DNA of 64,000 nucleotides from Bacteroidales bacterium UBA4295 (GTDB taxonomy: Bacteria; Bacteroidota; Bacteroidia; Bacteroidales; Paludibacteraceae): positions 1 through 64,000 of the forward strand of contig DGVB01000027.1 of the NCBI GenBank assembly GCA_002395805.1, given 5' to 3'. Shown piece after piece: positions 24,353-32,476 of the stretch. The position numbers and the translations under genes were made by a program. The notes under the pieces were generated by a model, which searched no databases, had not been told where the DNA came from, and worked only from the letters and a program-made list of their open reading frames with translations. How positions within the stretch are numbered: the stretch's first letter is position 1; each line of letters opens with the position of its first letter.

Positions 24353-25136
24353 TAAATCCAATCGGTAAAAACCGCCCTGTGCGACGGCAATAAGACTCAT
24401 ATTCTAAAACGTTCATTATTCGTTGGGCAATCTCTTCGGGATGGTCGATCAAAAGTTGACCGTGATTCATTCCATTGAATACTTCCACATGTGCAGACGG
24501 GCAGAGTTTTACCAAGTGTTCCACTTGTGGTTTGGCAACAAACGCTTCTTTGGTGCCATACCAGAAATGGATATCCTTGCCTGAGACGGACTCCAGTTTG
24601 TTGGTATATACGGACTTGTAACCATCCAGCACGGCTTGTTTGCCTCCCCACGGCCATGTTTTTTTGCACTCGTCGAGGATCACCTCGAAATAGTGGCTGC
24701 GAAAGACGGTTTTCCAAAATCCTGTCCAGTGGTAGCAAGTCCAGACGTTGATTGCCTGGTAGTACCGCAGGGGATTGACGAGCCATTTAGGTAATGGCAG
24801 TAAAGGAGCAGCGTCAAGGATAGCATGGTCGATGGTCAGCTCGTTGCGTTCTAAGATACGTGATAGGATTTTGCCGCCGAGCGAGAGCCCATAGGCGCAA
24901 TCCAGATGCCCGCCATGATGCGCTTGGACATAAGCAATGATTTGCGCGGCTTGATCGTCTACGGACGTGAAACGAGTGCGCTTGCCAAGCGTAAAACCGT
25001 CCACTTCCACGGCAATGATGCGAAACCTGTCTCTCATTAAACGTATAAGCGGAAGGAAGATCTCGTACGACACGCCCAAACCGGGAATGAGCAGTAATGT
25101 CGGGGCTTTATTTTTACCAAAGAGTTGGAAGTTCAT
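24339..25136 (-). CDS. alpha/beta hydrolase
   Basis: A 265-residue alpha/beta-hydrolase fold protein: LLLIPGLGVSYEIFLPLI (oxyanion-hole strand), AYGLSLGGKILSRILER with GLSLGG as nucleophile elbow (Ser near residue 93), and a C-terminal FNGMNHGQLLIDHPEEIAQ supplying the catalytic His. The acid may be in IHFWYGTKEAFV. The start MNFQLFGKNKAP at 25136 is chosen over a TTG at 25265, whose 43 extra residues look non-coding and abut the upstream stop. The substrate is unknown. Confidence 0.85.
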   Translation of the reverse strand: MNFQLFGKNKAPTLLLIPGLGVSYEIFLPLIRLMRDRFRIIAVEVDGFTLGKRTRFTSVDDQAAQIIAYVQAHHGGHLDCAYGLSLGGKILSRILERNELTIDHAILDAAPLLPLPKWLVNPLRYYQAINVWTCYHWTGFWKTVFRSHYFEVILDECKKTWPWGGKQAVLDGYKSVYTNKLESVSGKDIHFWYGTKEAFVAKPQVEHLVKLCPSAHVEVFNGMNHGQLLIDHPEEIAQRIMNVLEYESYCRRTGRFLPIGFNGNK

Positions 25137-25261
25137 ATACGATATTTTTACCAAATAAACGGAAATAGTTTTGTTGTCATAATCCACACATGGATTGATA
25201 TAGTCCGGGAACAAAAGAGGTTGCCACGATTTGTACTGCTGTCGCCAAAAGCTCGTACCTG

Positions 25262-25753
25262 TCAAGTGCCTAAGATGTCCGTCACGAAATTAGATTGGAG
25301 TTCCACACTATTACGTTCGTATTGGCGGTCAACGAAGATGAGCAACATCGGCACTTGAGTCCAAGTGTTTTCTTTGGGAGCGACATCGACGCGATAGGTA
25401 AATATCAGCTTCTTTCCGTCATCCGTCAGGCTCTCTGCATGTAGTTCGGTGCTATGATTAGTTTCCGGTAGCACAACAGCTATAGCAAACTGCTTCTCAA
25501 AATCAATAGGTGTCGGTTGTCCGTTCTTACCCATGAAGGCAGCCATGCCGAAATACTGTTCAAACTCGTCCAACGAAACAATCTTTGCCGGAACAGGTTC
25601 GATTGCATCGTTCCGCACGAAATAGTTTTGTGCTACCACAAACGGTACTTGCGTATCGTTCGGTTTCTTGACCAGGTGCGCAATCAACATCCATGCGCCG
25701 ATGATGATCAGCACAAATATCGCCCCAAGGATATGAGGAAAGAACTTTTTCAT
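25262..25753 (-). CDS. membrane-anchored protein of unknown function
   Basis: A 163-residue protein with one N-terminal helix (FFPHILGAIFVLIIIGAWML) acting as uncleaved anchor, and a periplasmic domain with KKLIFTYRVDVAP and VPMLLIFVDRQYERNSVELQ. The pattern of a final hydrophobic strand with a charged turn is faintly like PrcB-type domains, but I would not name it. It overlaps the GNAT gene upstream by 4 bases. Confidence 0.75.
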   Translation of the reverse strand: MKKFFPHILGAIFVLIIIGAWMLIAHLVKKPNDTQVPFVVAQNYFVRNDAIEPVPAKIVSLDEFEQYFGMAAFMGKNGQPTPIDFEKQFAIAVVLPETNHSTELHAESLTDDGKKLIFTYRVDVAPKENTWTQVPMLLIFVDRQYERNSVELQSNFVTDILGT

Positions 25754-26244
25754 ATTATCGTCTTTTGGTATGCCAGGCGTTCGTCATCTGAAAGTAAATA
25801 AATGATTCCGCAGTAGTTAAATCCGTGTTTGAGGATATTGTGCTGCATGATGTGATTGTCACGATGCGTATCTACGCGAAGCGTACGTGTCCGTTCAAAA
25901 GCCCATTCGAGCACGCTATCCCATATTCCATGCACATCCGGCAAACTCGCCAAACGATGGATGACATAGTACGGTTCGTCGTTCAACCATGCGCCTTCGT
26001 ATATTTTCTCATAAGTCGGTTCCGGCGCAGGGAGAAAGGCGAAGTATGCCACTATCCGCTCGTCATCTGTGACCACAAAGCCACCGTCACGAGCGATGTC
26101 AGCATGGATAACTTCCTTAGATGGATAACCGTTGATCCATTGGTTCACGTTACCCGAAGCGTGCATCATTTCCCGCGCCGCATCTATTACCGGCATGATA
26201 GCAGGAAGGTCATCATATGTCGCAAGTCGGATGGTACGATGCAT
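25750..26244 (-). CDS. GNAT family N-acetyltransferase
   Basis: A 164-residue GNAT protein. The N-terminus IRLATYDDLPAIMPVIDAAR is typical. FVVTDDERIVAYFAFLP forms the central strands and VIHRLASLPDVHGIWDSVLEWA contains the acetyl-CoA region, though the usual Q/RxxGxG/A loop is reduced to SLPDVHG. It ends NHIMQHNILKHGFNYCGIIY, a standard GNAT finish. The substrate is unknown. The 14 bases AGCGATTTGATATA just before its ATG also occur before the second GNAT gene at 28418. Confidence 0.88.
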   Translation of the reverse strand: MHRTIRLATYDDLPAIMPVIDAAREMMHASGNVNQWINGYPSKEVIHADIARDGGFVVTDDERIVAYFAFLPAPEPTYEKIYEGAWLNDEPYYVIHRLASLPDVHGIWDSVLEWAFERTRTLRVDTHRDNHIMQHNILKHGFNYCGIIYLLSDDERLAYQKTII

Positions 26245-26245
26245 A

Positions 26246-26725
26246 CTATATCAAATCGCTTACTTCTAATGGTACATAATCAATCAAATCTTGCGGAGTG
26301 AGGCGGAGTTGCATGCCGCGCTGACCGGCAGAGACGTAAATCTTCTCATGCAGAAGACATGTCTCGTCAATGTACGACGGGAATGGTTTCTTCATCCCTA
26401 TCGGACAACAGCCGCCGCGGATATAACCGGTAAGCGGTAGCAGCTCCTTCTGCGGAATAGGTTTGCAGGACTTGTTGCCGCTGGCGCGAGCAGCTTTTTT
26501 CAAGTCTACCTCACATGCACCCGGCACGACACAGACAAAATGCTTAACCTTGTCGCCCTCCAGCACAATAGTCTTGAAGACTGCGTCCACATCTTCGCCT
26601 AACTGCTCCGCCACATGCGTAGCACTCAAGTCAGACTCATCCACCTCGTACTCAATCAACTCATACGCTATCCCTGTCGCATCCAGAAGCCGGCACACAT
26701 TCGTTTTCTGTATCTTTTGCGCCAT
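26246..26725 (-). CDS. ybaK: Cys-tRNA(Pro)/Cys-tRNA(Cys) deacylase YbaK
   Basis: A 159-residue YbaK/EbsC-type editing enzyme that hydrolyses mischarged Cys-tRNA(Pro). Conserved parts are ATHVAEQLGEDVDAVFKTIV with the catalytic Lys in FKTIV, VPGACEVDLKKAARA, and the GYIRGGCCPIGMKKPFP loop followed by YVSAGQRGMQLRLTPQDL. Full length; it starts at ATG 26725, 12 bp after the exonuclease gene. Confidence 0.94.
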   Translation of the reverse strand: MAQKIQKTNVCRLLDATGIAYELIEYEVDESDLSATHVAEQLGEDVDAVFKTIVLEGDKVKHFVCVVPGACEVDLKKAARASGNKSCKPIPQKELLPLTGYIRGGCCPIGMKKPFPSYIDETCLLHEKIYVSAGQRGMQLRLTPQDLIDYVPLEVSDLI

Positions 26726-26737
26726 ATCAATGCCCTC

Positions 26738-27253
26738 TCATAAAATCTGCTTTGCAATTATTGCACATGCCTCGGCATCGGCAAGGGCATGGTGGTGGTT
26801 CGTCATTTCGTAGCCGCAATAGCCGGCGATGATATCCAAGTTATGATGTCCTTCCGGCCAGACCTTGCGAGAACGGAGCAAGGTACATTCAAACTCGTAG
26901 TCCGGATAAGCAATCTCGTACGCTCGAAAAACCGCCTTCAGACAGTTCTCGTCAAATGCTTTGTTGTGCGCCACAAACGGAACCTCTCCGTCCTCGATAT
27001 ACGGGAAATACTCGTGTACTTTTTGCACCGCCTCAGACCATACATCCGGAAACTCGGGTGCATCGTTGGTGTCGTCAAAATGCAGTCCGTTCACTTCGCT
27101 GCAGCGCGCATTGTAGTAGTTCGGTATCGGTCGGATGAGTGAGTAAAAATTATCTACTATATCCCCGTCCTTGACGATGACCAACCCGACCGAACAAACA
27201 CTTGACTGCGCGAAGTTCGCCGTCTCAAAATCTATGGCTACGAAGTTATCCAT
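26738..27253 (-). CDS. DEDDh 3'-5' exonuclease
   Basis: A 171-residue DnaQ-fold exonuclease: FVAIDFETANFAQSSVCSVG (DE of motif I), FVAHNKAFDENCLKAVF (motif II Asp), and HHALADAEACAIIAKQIL (HxAxxD, motif III). It lacks other domains, so it is a stand-alone exonuclease like those annotated as 3'-5' exonuclease or DNA polymerase III epsilon-like in Bacteroidales. It probably acts in DNA or RNA end trimming. Confidence 0.92.
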   Translation of the reverse strand: MDNFVAIDFETANFAQSSVCSVGLVIVKDGDIVDNFYSLIRPIPNYYNARCSEVNGLHFDDTNDAPEFPDVWSEAVQKVHEYFPYIEDGEVPFVAHNKAFDENCLKAVFRAYEIAYPDYEFECTLLRSRKVWPEGHHNLDIIAGYCGYEMTNHHHALADAEACAIIAKQIL

Positions 27254-27261
27254 TGATCTGC

Positions 27262-27825
27262 TTACGCCAATTGCTTGCCATCGGAGAAAGCTCTACCAAC
27301 GGTCTTGCCCAGTTCAATATAGGTATGATGAATAGGATCGAACGTAATCAACTGCATCTTCTCCATATCGGGTTTGCCGTCAGCAGCAAGGTATTTCTCG
27401 TCGCATAAGATACCAACAACCTCACCGATGAGATAGCAACCGTCTTCCGACTCATCAATGATGCGTGATACGCGGCACTCCAAGGTCATTGGCAGTTCCT
27501 TGAAAACCGGTGCATTGATGTCCGGTGCTTTCTCTATCGTCCATCCGGCACGAGCCATCTTGTCAGCTACTTTTCGCCCGCTGACAATCCCCACGTAATC
27601 GGCTGCCACCATGGTCTCGGATGTGGCAAAAGCCACGGTAAACTCCGGATTGATAGCAAGGTTGTCGGTAGTTGCGTGCGAACCTAATGAGATGAATATC
27701 TCATGCATATCCCATTGACCACCCCATGCGGCATTCATCGCATTGGGCTTACCGTTCTTGTCGTATGTGCCGATAATCAACACCGGCTGTGGGAGTACCC
27801 ACGCTGCAGGTTTAAAACTCTTCAT
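27262..27825 (-). CDS. flavin reductase-like FMN-binding protein
   Basis: A 187-residue split-barrel flavoprotein: KPAAWVLPQPVLIIGTYDKN, NAMNAAWGGQWDMHEIFISL and TVAFATSETMVAADYVGIVSG are the FMN-binding strands of the flavin reductase/HpaC-like family of anaerobes. It ends YIELGKTVGRAFSDGKQL. It may reduce FMN or act in oxidative defence; the electron partner is unknown. A degenerate gap of about 120 bp separates it from the GNAT gene upstream. Confidence 0.92.
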   Translation of the reverse strand: MKSFKPAAWVLPQPVLIIGTYDKNGKPNAMNAAWGGQWDMHEIFISLGSHATTDNLAINPEFTVAFATSETMVAADYVGIVSGRKVADKMARAGWTIEKAPDINAPVFKELPMTLECRVSRIIDESEDGCYLIGEVVGILCDEKYLAADGKPDMEKMQLITFDPIHHTYIELGKTVGRAFSDGKQLA

Positions 27826-27838
27826 AATTCTATTCTTT

Positions 27839-27944
27839 TTTATGTGCTCTTACTAACTCAATTGCCTCTTTGCCGGATAGGTGGTCAATCTCCATGCAGA
27901 GGACTGCCGCGTACGATGGCGGACTTGGAGGGCTTCTTGTATCG
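27839..27944 (-). pseudogene. possible gene remnant between GNAT and flavin-reductase genes
   Basis: On the minus strand, MTIQEALQVRHRTR resembles the N-terminus of a nitroreductase-like protein, but the frame turns to low-quality sequence within 15 codons. A second frame reads MEIDHLSGKEAIELVRAHKK up to a stop near 27835. Two unlinked gene-like scraps in about 110 bp suggest a decayed gene with an internal deletion. This is weak evidence and the segment could be plain intergenic DNA. Confidence 0.3.
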
Positions 27945-28418
27945 TCATTCCTTTCTGTTTAACTCCATTTCCATTCCTGTTTTTTGTGGTCGCATACCCT
28001 TGCTTTGGTAGAATTGCATGGCAGCGTCGTTGCCTGCCCAAACATTGAGCGTGACAGCCTGACAACCTATTGACTTGGCATAGGTACGCACGTACTCAAA
28101 CAAAGCGCTACCAATATGCTTGCCACGAGCCGATTCGTCCACACACAGGTCGTCGATATACAAACTCTTGCGGTCTTGCAGCAACCGGTCGTCTTTCACT
28201 TCCGTTATCTGGCAGAACGCATAGCCATGCACCTCTCCGTCATCATACACAAAGATAGGCTTCGATTCGTCACCAAGCAGCGTTTCCAGTTCCTGTTCGC
28301 TATACTTGGTGGTGTCGGGTTTGAATAGATCCGGGCGCAGATGATGATGAACCTTATTCACCTGATGCAGCAAGGCCGTTAAACGCGGAATGTCAACTGT
28401 GTTCGCTTGTCTAATCAT
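27945..28418 (-). CDS. GNAT family N-acetyltransferase
   Basis: A 157-residue GNAT protein with the full acetyl-CoA motif: LYIDDLCVDESARGKHIGSALFEYVRTYAKS (R-G-K-H-I-G-S loop), preceded by VYDDGEVHGYAFCQITEV and followed by AVTLNVWAGNDAAMQFYQSKGM. It is more canonical than the GNAT at 25750-26244 and not closely similar to it, so it is unlikely to be a recent duplicate. The substrate is unknown. Confidence 0.93.
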   Translation of the reverse strand: MIRQANTVDIPRLTALLHQVNKVHHHLRPDLFKPDTTKYSEQELETLLGDESKPIFVYDDGEVHGYAFCQITEVKDDRLLQDRKSLYIDDLCVDESARGKHIGSALFEYVRTYAKSIGCQAVTLNVWAGNDAAMQFYQSKGMRPQKTGMEMELNRKE

Positions 28419-28460
28419 ATTATTATATCAAATCGCTGCCATAGTAATGGCCTGATACCA

Positions 28461-29387
28461 TTATTGGCTGTTTCGTGAATAGACGCGGGCGATGAGTGCG
28501 CCGCTGATATTATGCCAGACGCTGAATACGGCGCCGGGAATAGTAGATAAAGGGAAGGCCGCAAAATGCATCACAGCCAGCGAGGTTGCCAAACCGGAGT
28601 TCTGCATACCGACTTCTATACTGAGCGCCACACTTTTCGGACGTTGCAGACCCAATAGGCGGCCGACCAGATAGCCGATACCGAGTCCGAAGAGGTTATG
28701 AAGCATCACCACCAGCACGACGAGCAGACCTGCCGTCATCAGCCGGGAGGCATTATGCGAGACGACGATGCCGACGGTAAGAGCTACCGCGAGGGATGAG
28801 AAAGCAGGTAGGTATGGCGTGACGCGGTGCGTGAGCTTGGGAATGAAGCGCTGGCATAGCAGCCCGCAGACGATGGGCAGAAGGACGATATAGACGATGC
28901 TCAGCAGCATTCCCGTAGTATGCACATCGACCATCGTGCCCGCCAACAACCAGACGAGCAGCGGCGTCAATAGCGGCGCAAGCAAGGTAGATGCAGCAGT
29001 CATGCCCACAGACAGAGCCAGGTCGCCTTTTGCCAGATAGGTGATCACATTCGATGCCGTTCCACCCGGGCAACAACCGACCAGAATGACGCCTATCGCC
29101 AGTTCTTGCGGAAGCGGGAAAGTCTTGGTCAGAACCCATGCCAACAGCGGCATGACGGTGAACTGCGTCAGGCAACCGATCAGGATATCTCTGGGACGAC
29201 GCAGCACGATCTTGAGGTCATTCGCAGAAAGCGTCAATCCCATGCCGAACATGATGACGCCTAACATCGGATTGATGACCCATGTGCCGATCCACGCTAG
29301 CGAGGAGGGCACAACAAGACTCAATGCGGCTACCAGCAGCACTATCGCACCCATCCATTTGGCTATAAAATCACATATTCGTTGCAT
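28461..29387 (-). CDS. bile acid:sodium symporter (BASS) family transporter
   Basis: A 308-residue membrane protein with about nine hydrophobic helices. Family motifs are MLGVIMFGMGLTLSANDLKI near residue 45, GVILVGCCPGGTASNVITYL and ALSIEVGMQNSGLATSLAV, the two crossover regions that bind sodium and substrate. Bacterial members carry bile acids, pantoate or other organic anions; the substrate here is not clear. It starts 12 bp after the DUF2130 gene. Confidence 0.93.
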   Translation of the reverse strand: MQRICDFIAKWMGAIVLLVAALSLVVPSSLAWIGTWVINPMLGVIMFGMGLTLSANDLKIVLRRPRDILIGCLTQFTVMPLLAWVLTKTFPLPQELAIGVILVGCCPGGTASNVITYLAKGDLALSVGMTAASTLLAPLLTPLLVWLLAGTMVDVHTTGMLLSIVYIVLLPIVCGLLCQRFIPKLTHRVTPYLPAFSSLAVALTVGIVVSHNASRLMTAGLLVVLVVMLHNLFGLGIGYLVGRLLGLQRPKSVALSIEVGMQNSGLATSLAVMHFAAFPLSTIPGAVFSVWHNISGALIARVYSRNSQ

Positions 29388-29399
29388 TGGCTATAGTAC

Positions 29400-30593
29400 T
29401 TACTCCTCTGGGGCGTTGCCGCGTGCTTCGTCGAACTTGGCTTGCATCGTCGGGTTGCCCGCTGTCAGACGCTTGATCGTCACCTCCTGCAGCTTCTTAT
29501 CGGCCAGACTCAGATTGTCGCTCGATTTGACGAGGTTTTCACGTACTTTCTGCAGATGGGCGATGGTCTTGTCGATCTCCTCGATAGCATCCGCAAAACG
29601 CTCGTTGGCGAGACGTACATTGCGCCCGAAGGCATCCTTGAAGGTCATTAGTTTGTCCTCGAAATTGGTGACATCCACCTGCTGCTGCTTGATGAGAGCC
29701 AGTTCGCGTTTCGCCTCCAGACTCTTGCGGTTTGCCTGGCATAGGAGCGTGATGAGCGGCACGAAGAACTGCGGGCGGATAACGTACATCTTCTCGTACC
29801 GGTGGCTCATATCTACGATACCACCGTTGTATAGTTCGCTGTCCGGCTCCAGCATCGAGACCAGCACGGCGTACTCGCAGCCTTTTTTCTTGCGGTCCGC
29901 ATCCAACTTGGCGAGGAAATCTTCGTTTTTATGCTTCGTGGCGGTCTCGTCGTTCTCGTTTTTCATCTCAAACATTATGGAGATATATTCCACCTTGTCT
30001 TCGGAGAAATCGCGGAAGACGAAATCGCCTTTGGTTCCTTCTACCACCTCGTTGTCTTTCTCGAAATAGGCGTATGGGAAGAGGGGGCGGATGCGGGCGA
30101 ACTCGGTGGCGCAATGTTGCTCGAGCGTCTCGCCTACCATCTTCGTCGAGAGGCGCGTCTTGAGTTCCTTGTAATAGGCTATCTGTTCCTGCGCCGCCTT
30201 GAGCTCCGCGTCCCATTGGGCACGTGCCTGCGCCAGCTCCTGCTCTTTTTTCATGTACGCTTCGGTGGCCTGTTGCCGCACTTGCGCTACGGCTAACTGC
30301 CGCTGCTGCTCCGCTTGCGCTATCTGCGCCTGGAGGGTCTGTATCTGGGTTTGTAACGTCTGCATCTGCTGGGCAAACTGCTGGTCGCGACGTAACTGGG
30401 CAGCTTGCTGCTCCGCTGCCTGACGAGCCTGCTCCGCTGCCTGCTGAGCTTTCTGACTCTGCTCCAACTCATGGATCCGGCGACTCAACTCGCTCTCAAA
30501 TTCCGCGTTCTTCACCTGGCTCAGCAGCGCTGCATATTCACTCTCGTCCACCGAGAACACATTCCCGCATTTCGGACATTTCAACTCTTTCAT
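29400..30593 (-). CDS. DUF2130 domain coiled-coil protein
   Basis: A 397-residue protein starting MKELKCPKCGNVFSVDES at ATG 30593; a longer frame from 30623 would begin inside the AATGAAT repeat. An N-terminal zinc-ribbon-like CPKCG is followed by a Gln/Ala-rich coiled coil (about residues 35-160, EQARQAAEQQAAQL). The DUF2130 domain has MVGETLEQHCATEFARIRPL, KGDFVFRDF, SIMFEMKNENDETATKHKN and RPQFFVPLITLLCQANRKSL. The family has a restriction-nuclease-like core with unproven activity. A copy of the 85-bp intergenic repeat lies 36 bp upstream. Confidence 0.88.
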   Translation of the reverse strand: MKELKCPKCGNVFSVDESEYAALLSQVKNAEFESELSRRIHELEQSQKAQQAAEQARQAAEQQAAQLRRDQQFAQQMQTLQTQIQTLQAQIAQAEQQRQLAVAQVRQQATEAYMKKEQELAQARAQWDAELKAAQEQIAYYKELKTRLSTKMVGETLEQHCATEFARIRPLFPYAYFEKDNEVVEGTKGDFVFRDFSEDKVEYISIMFEMKNENDETATKHKNEDFLAKLDADRKKKGCEYAVLVSMLEPDSELYNGGIVDMSHRYEKMYVIRPQFFVPLITLLCQANRKSLEAKRELALIKQQQVDVTNFEDKLMTFKDAFGRNVRLANERFADAIEEIDKTIAHLQKVRENLVKSSDNLSLADKKLQEVTIKRLTAGNPTMQAKFDEARGNAPEE

Positions 30594-30610
30594 AGCCTGT
30601 TCAGTTAAAT

Positions 30611-30645
30611 ATTCATTATTCATTAATCATTAATCATTATTCTTA
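30611..30645 (+). repeat. period-7 repeat, ATTCATT / AATCATT x5
   Basis: ATTCATT twice, AATCATT twice, then ATTCTTA, just 5' of the DUF2130 start. It overlaps the beginning of the 85-bp repeat, copy 2. Confidence 0.88.
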
Positions 30646-30713
30646 TTTCGCTCCGCTCAAACGATTAATGCTTCGCAATATTCATTATTCATTATTCATT
30701 ATTCATTGATCAA
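30629..30713. repeat. 85-bp dispersed intergenic repeat, copy 2
   Basis: 83 of 85 positions identical to 23276-23360, including the four TATTCAT units (30679-30706) and the closing TGATCAA. It lies between the LRR gene and DUF2130. Confidence 0.93.
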
Positions 30714-30720
30714 TATACAT

Positions 30721-30762
30721 TATTCATTATTCATTATTCATTATTCATTATTCATTATTCTT
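30721..30762 (+). repeat. period-7 repeat, TATTCAT x5 plus TATTCTT
   Basis: Five TATTCAT heptamers and a TATTCTT, then ATTTCG. The LRR gene stop (30761-30763) lies at its edge, within TTATTTCG, the same motif that follows ATTATTC in both 85-bp repeats. Confidence 0.9.
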
Positions 30763-32476
30763 ATTTCGTCCCTTTAAACGCATTCTTGCCGATCTCGACA
30801 GAGGGAGCGAGGACGGGCGCACGGAGATAGCGGCAGTCCATGAATGCCTCCGCACCGATAGACTGCAGGCTGTCGTTCCATTGCACCTCCCGCAGACTCC
30901 GGCAACCGTAGAAAGCGCCGTCGTCAATGCGTTTGAGACGGGTGTTAAGCGTCACTCGCTGCAGGTTGATACATTGCGAGAAAGCGCCGCTGTGCAAGCG
31001 TAACAATCCTTCCGGCAGCACAATCTCCTCCAACATCTTGCACTCCAGAAACGCCCCTTCCTCGATCATGTGGATATGGTCCACAAGGGCGATAGAGCGC
31101 AGTTGCTGGCAGTTATGGAAGGCGCGCACGCCGATACGGAAAGTGGAGACAGGGATATTGATCTTCTCCAGCGCGAGACATCCGTCCAGCGCTTCGTCAC
31201 CGATGGCGTACAGTCCGTCCGGCAGGTCCACGCGATAAAGCCGCGTGCAGCCTTGGAAGAGCTGTTTCGGCAGCGAGTTGATGCCGGCAGGAATAACCAC
31301 CTTGCGCAGTGTGGCGCAGCCCGCAAAAGCCTGATCGCCGAGGAAGAGCAGAGTCCGCGGCAGTTCGATCGCTTCGATCGCTGCGCAGCCTGCGAAACAG
31401 CCGGCATCTATCCGTTTCAGGTGAGCCGGAAGAGTGATGGCTTTGATGTTGCGGCAGGTGAAGAAAGTCGCGCGACCCAAGATCTCCAGTTTGTCGCTCA
31501 GCACTTGTTCGCGCAGGTTGACACAACCGTAGAAGGCTCCGGCTCCCAAGCTCTCCAGTTCGCGCGGCAGAAGGGCGTTCTTAAGCAGCGTGCAGCCATA
31601 GAAAGCGAAATTGCCGACCGTGCGGACAGACGAAGGAATAAGGACATCCGTCAGGTTCTCACAGCCGTAGAAACAAGCGGTAGGAATGGCAGTTACTGAA
31701 GCAGGAATAGTGACCGATTTGAGTCCCTTCTTGTTCGCAAAAGCACGCTCTGCGATGAGACGGATAGGAATCTTGTTCTTGAAGATATATTTCGCCGGCA
31801 GGTCATTGTTGGTGGCAATCAGGCAGTCGTCAATGATGAAAGCACCTTTCTTCCATTTGTTCTCGTTAGCATAGAGACCGGAACCGGTGAAGGCTTCTTC
31901 GCCGATGGAGGTGATGGTGGGCGGAATGACCACTTTCTGGAGGTTCTTGCAGTCGCGGAAGGTCTCATGGTCGATGCGCGAGATGCAAGTCGGCAGTTCG
32001 ACCCTTGTGATGGTCTTGTTGCCCTGAAACGCACCGGCAGCGATGAGTCGTGTGCCTTCGGGAACGACAAAACGGGGTTTGATACTCTTGTCCGTGGCGA
32101 TGAGGATGGAGTCGATCCACAGGCATCCGTCGGACCAGTTCTCTTTGTTGAGCATGATACCTGTTCCGTCAAAAGCGGAACGATAGACGCGCTTGATCGT
32201 TTTCGGCAGAACGACCGCCGTGAGGTTCTTGCAGCCTTTGAAAGCTTTGTCTCCGACCGCGATGACGGTATAGGTGTTTTGTCCGACGACGATGGTCTCC
32301 GGGATAAACAGTTCGCCTGCTGCGCGAGGGTTGAGACCCACTTCGGCGGTCAGAAGCGACTCGTCCACGGTGTAATGGACGTCCTGATACTGTGCGTCCT
32401 GCGCACTAACGGCAAATGCGGCGACCAGTGATATCATACACAGCGCCGCCCGCTTGAATAAAGAGTTGACCATCAT
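30761..32476 (-). CDS. BspA-type leucine-rich-repeat secreted protein
   Basis: A 571-residue protein with a signal peptide (LFKRAALCMISLVAAFAVSAQ). From about residue 70 to the end it has repeated LRR_5 units of about 23 residues: AFKGCKNLTAVVLPKTIKRV, CFYGCENLTDVLIPSSVRTV, AFYGCTLLKNALLPRELESL and many more. No C-terminal sorting tail or membrane anchor is visible; it ends on a repeat cap. BspA-like proteins bind host or bacterial surfaces or matrix. The first 71 bases overlap the end of the PL9 gene in another frame, so one DNA segment codes both a signal peptide and a C-terminal tail. Confidence 0.9.
   Translation of the reverse strand: MMVNSLFKRAALCMISLVAAFAVSAQDAQYQDVHYTVDESLLTAEVGLNPRAAGELFIPETIVVGQNTYTVIAVGDKAFKGCKNLTAVVLPKTIKRVYRSAFDGTGIMLNKENWSDGCLWIDSILIATDKSIKPRFVVPEGTRLIAAGAFQGNKTITRVELPTCISRIDHETFRDCKNLQKVVIPPTITSIGEEAFTGSGLYANENKWKKGAFIIDDCLIATNNDLPAKYIFKNKIPIRLIAERAFANKKGLKSVTIPASVTAIPTACFYGCENLTDVLIPSSVRTVGNFAFYGCTLLKNALLPRELESLGAGAFYGCVNLREQVLSDKLEILGRATFFTCRNIKAITLPAHLKRIDAGCFAGCAAIEAIELPRTLLFLGDQAFAGCATLRKVVIPAGINSLPKQLFQGCTRLYRVDLPDGLYAIGDEALDGCLALEKINIPVSTFRIGVRAFHNCQQLRSIALVDHIHMIEEGAFLECKMLEEIVLPEGLLRLHSGAFSQCINLQRVTLNTRLKRIDDGAFYGCRSLREVQWNDSLQSIGAEAFMDCRYLRAPVLAPSVEIGKNAFKGTK

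Noticed and set aside
24352..24400. Longer start for the alkD-like gene at 24400
   Set aside because: The extra 16 residues lie within the coding sequence of the hydrolase and do not match the family's N-terminus.
29041..30069. 342-residue plus-strand frame across the BASS and DUF2130 genes
   Set aside because: It is serine- and arginine-rich shadow translation covering two well-supported minus-strand genes.
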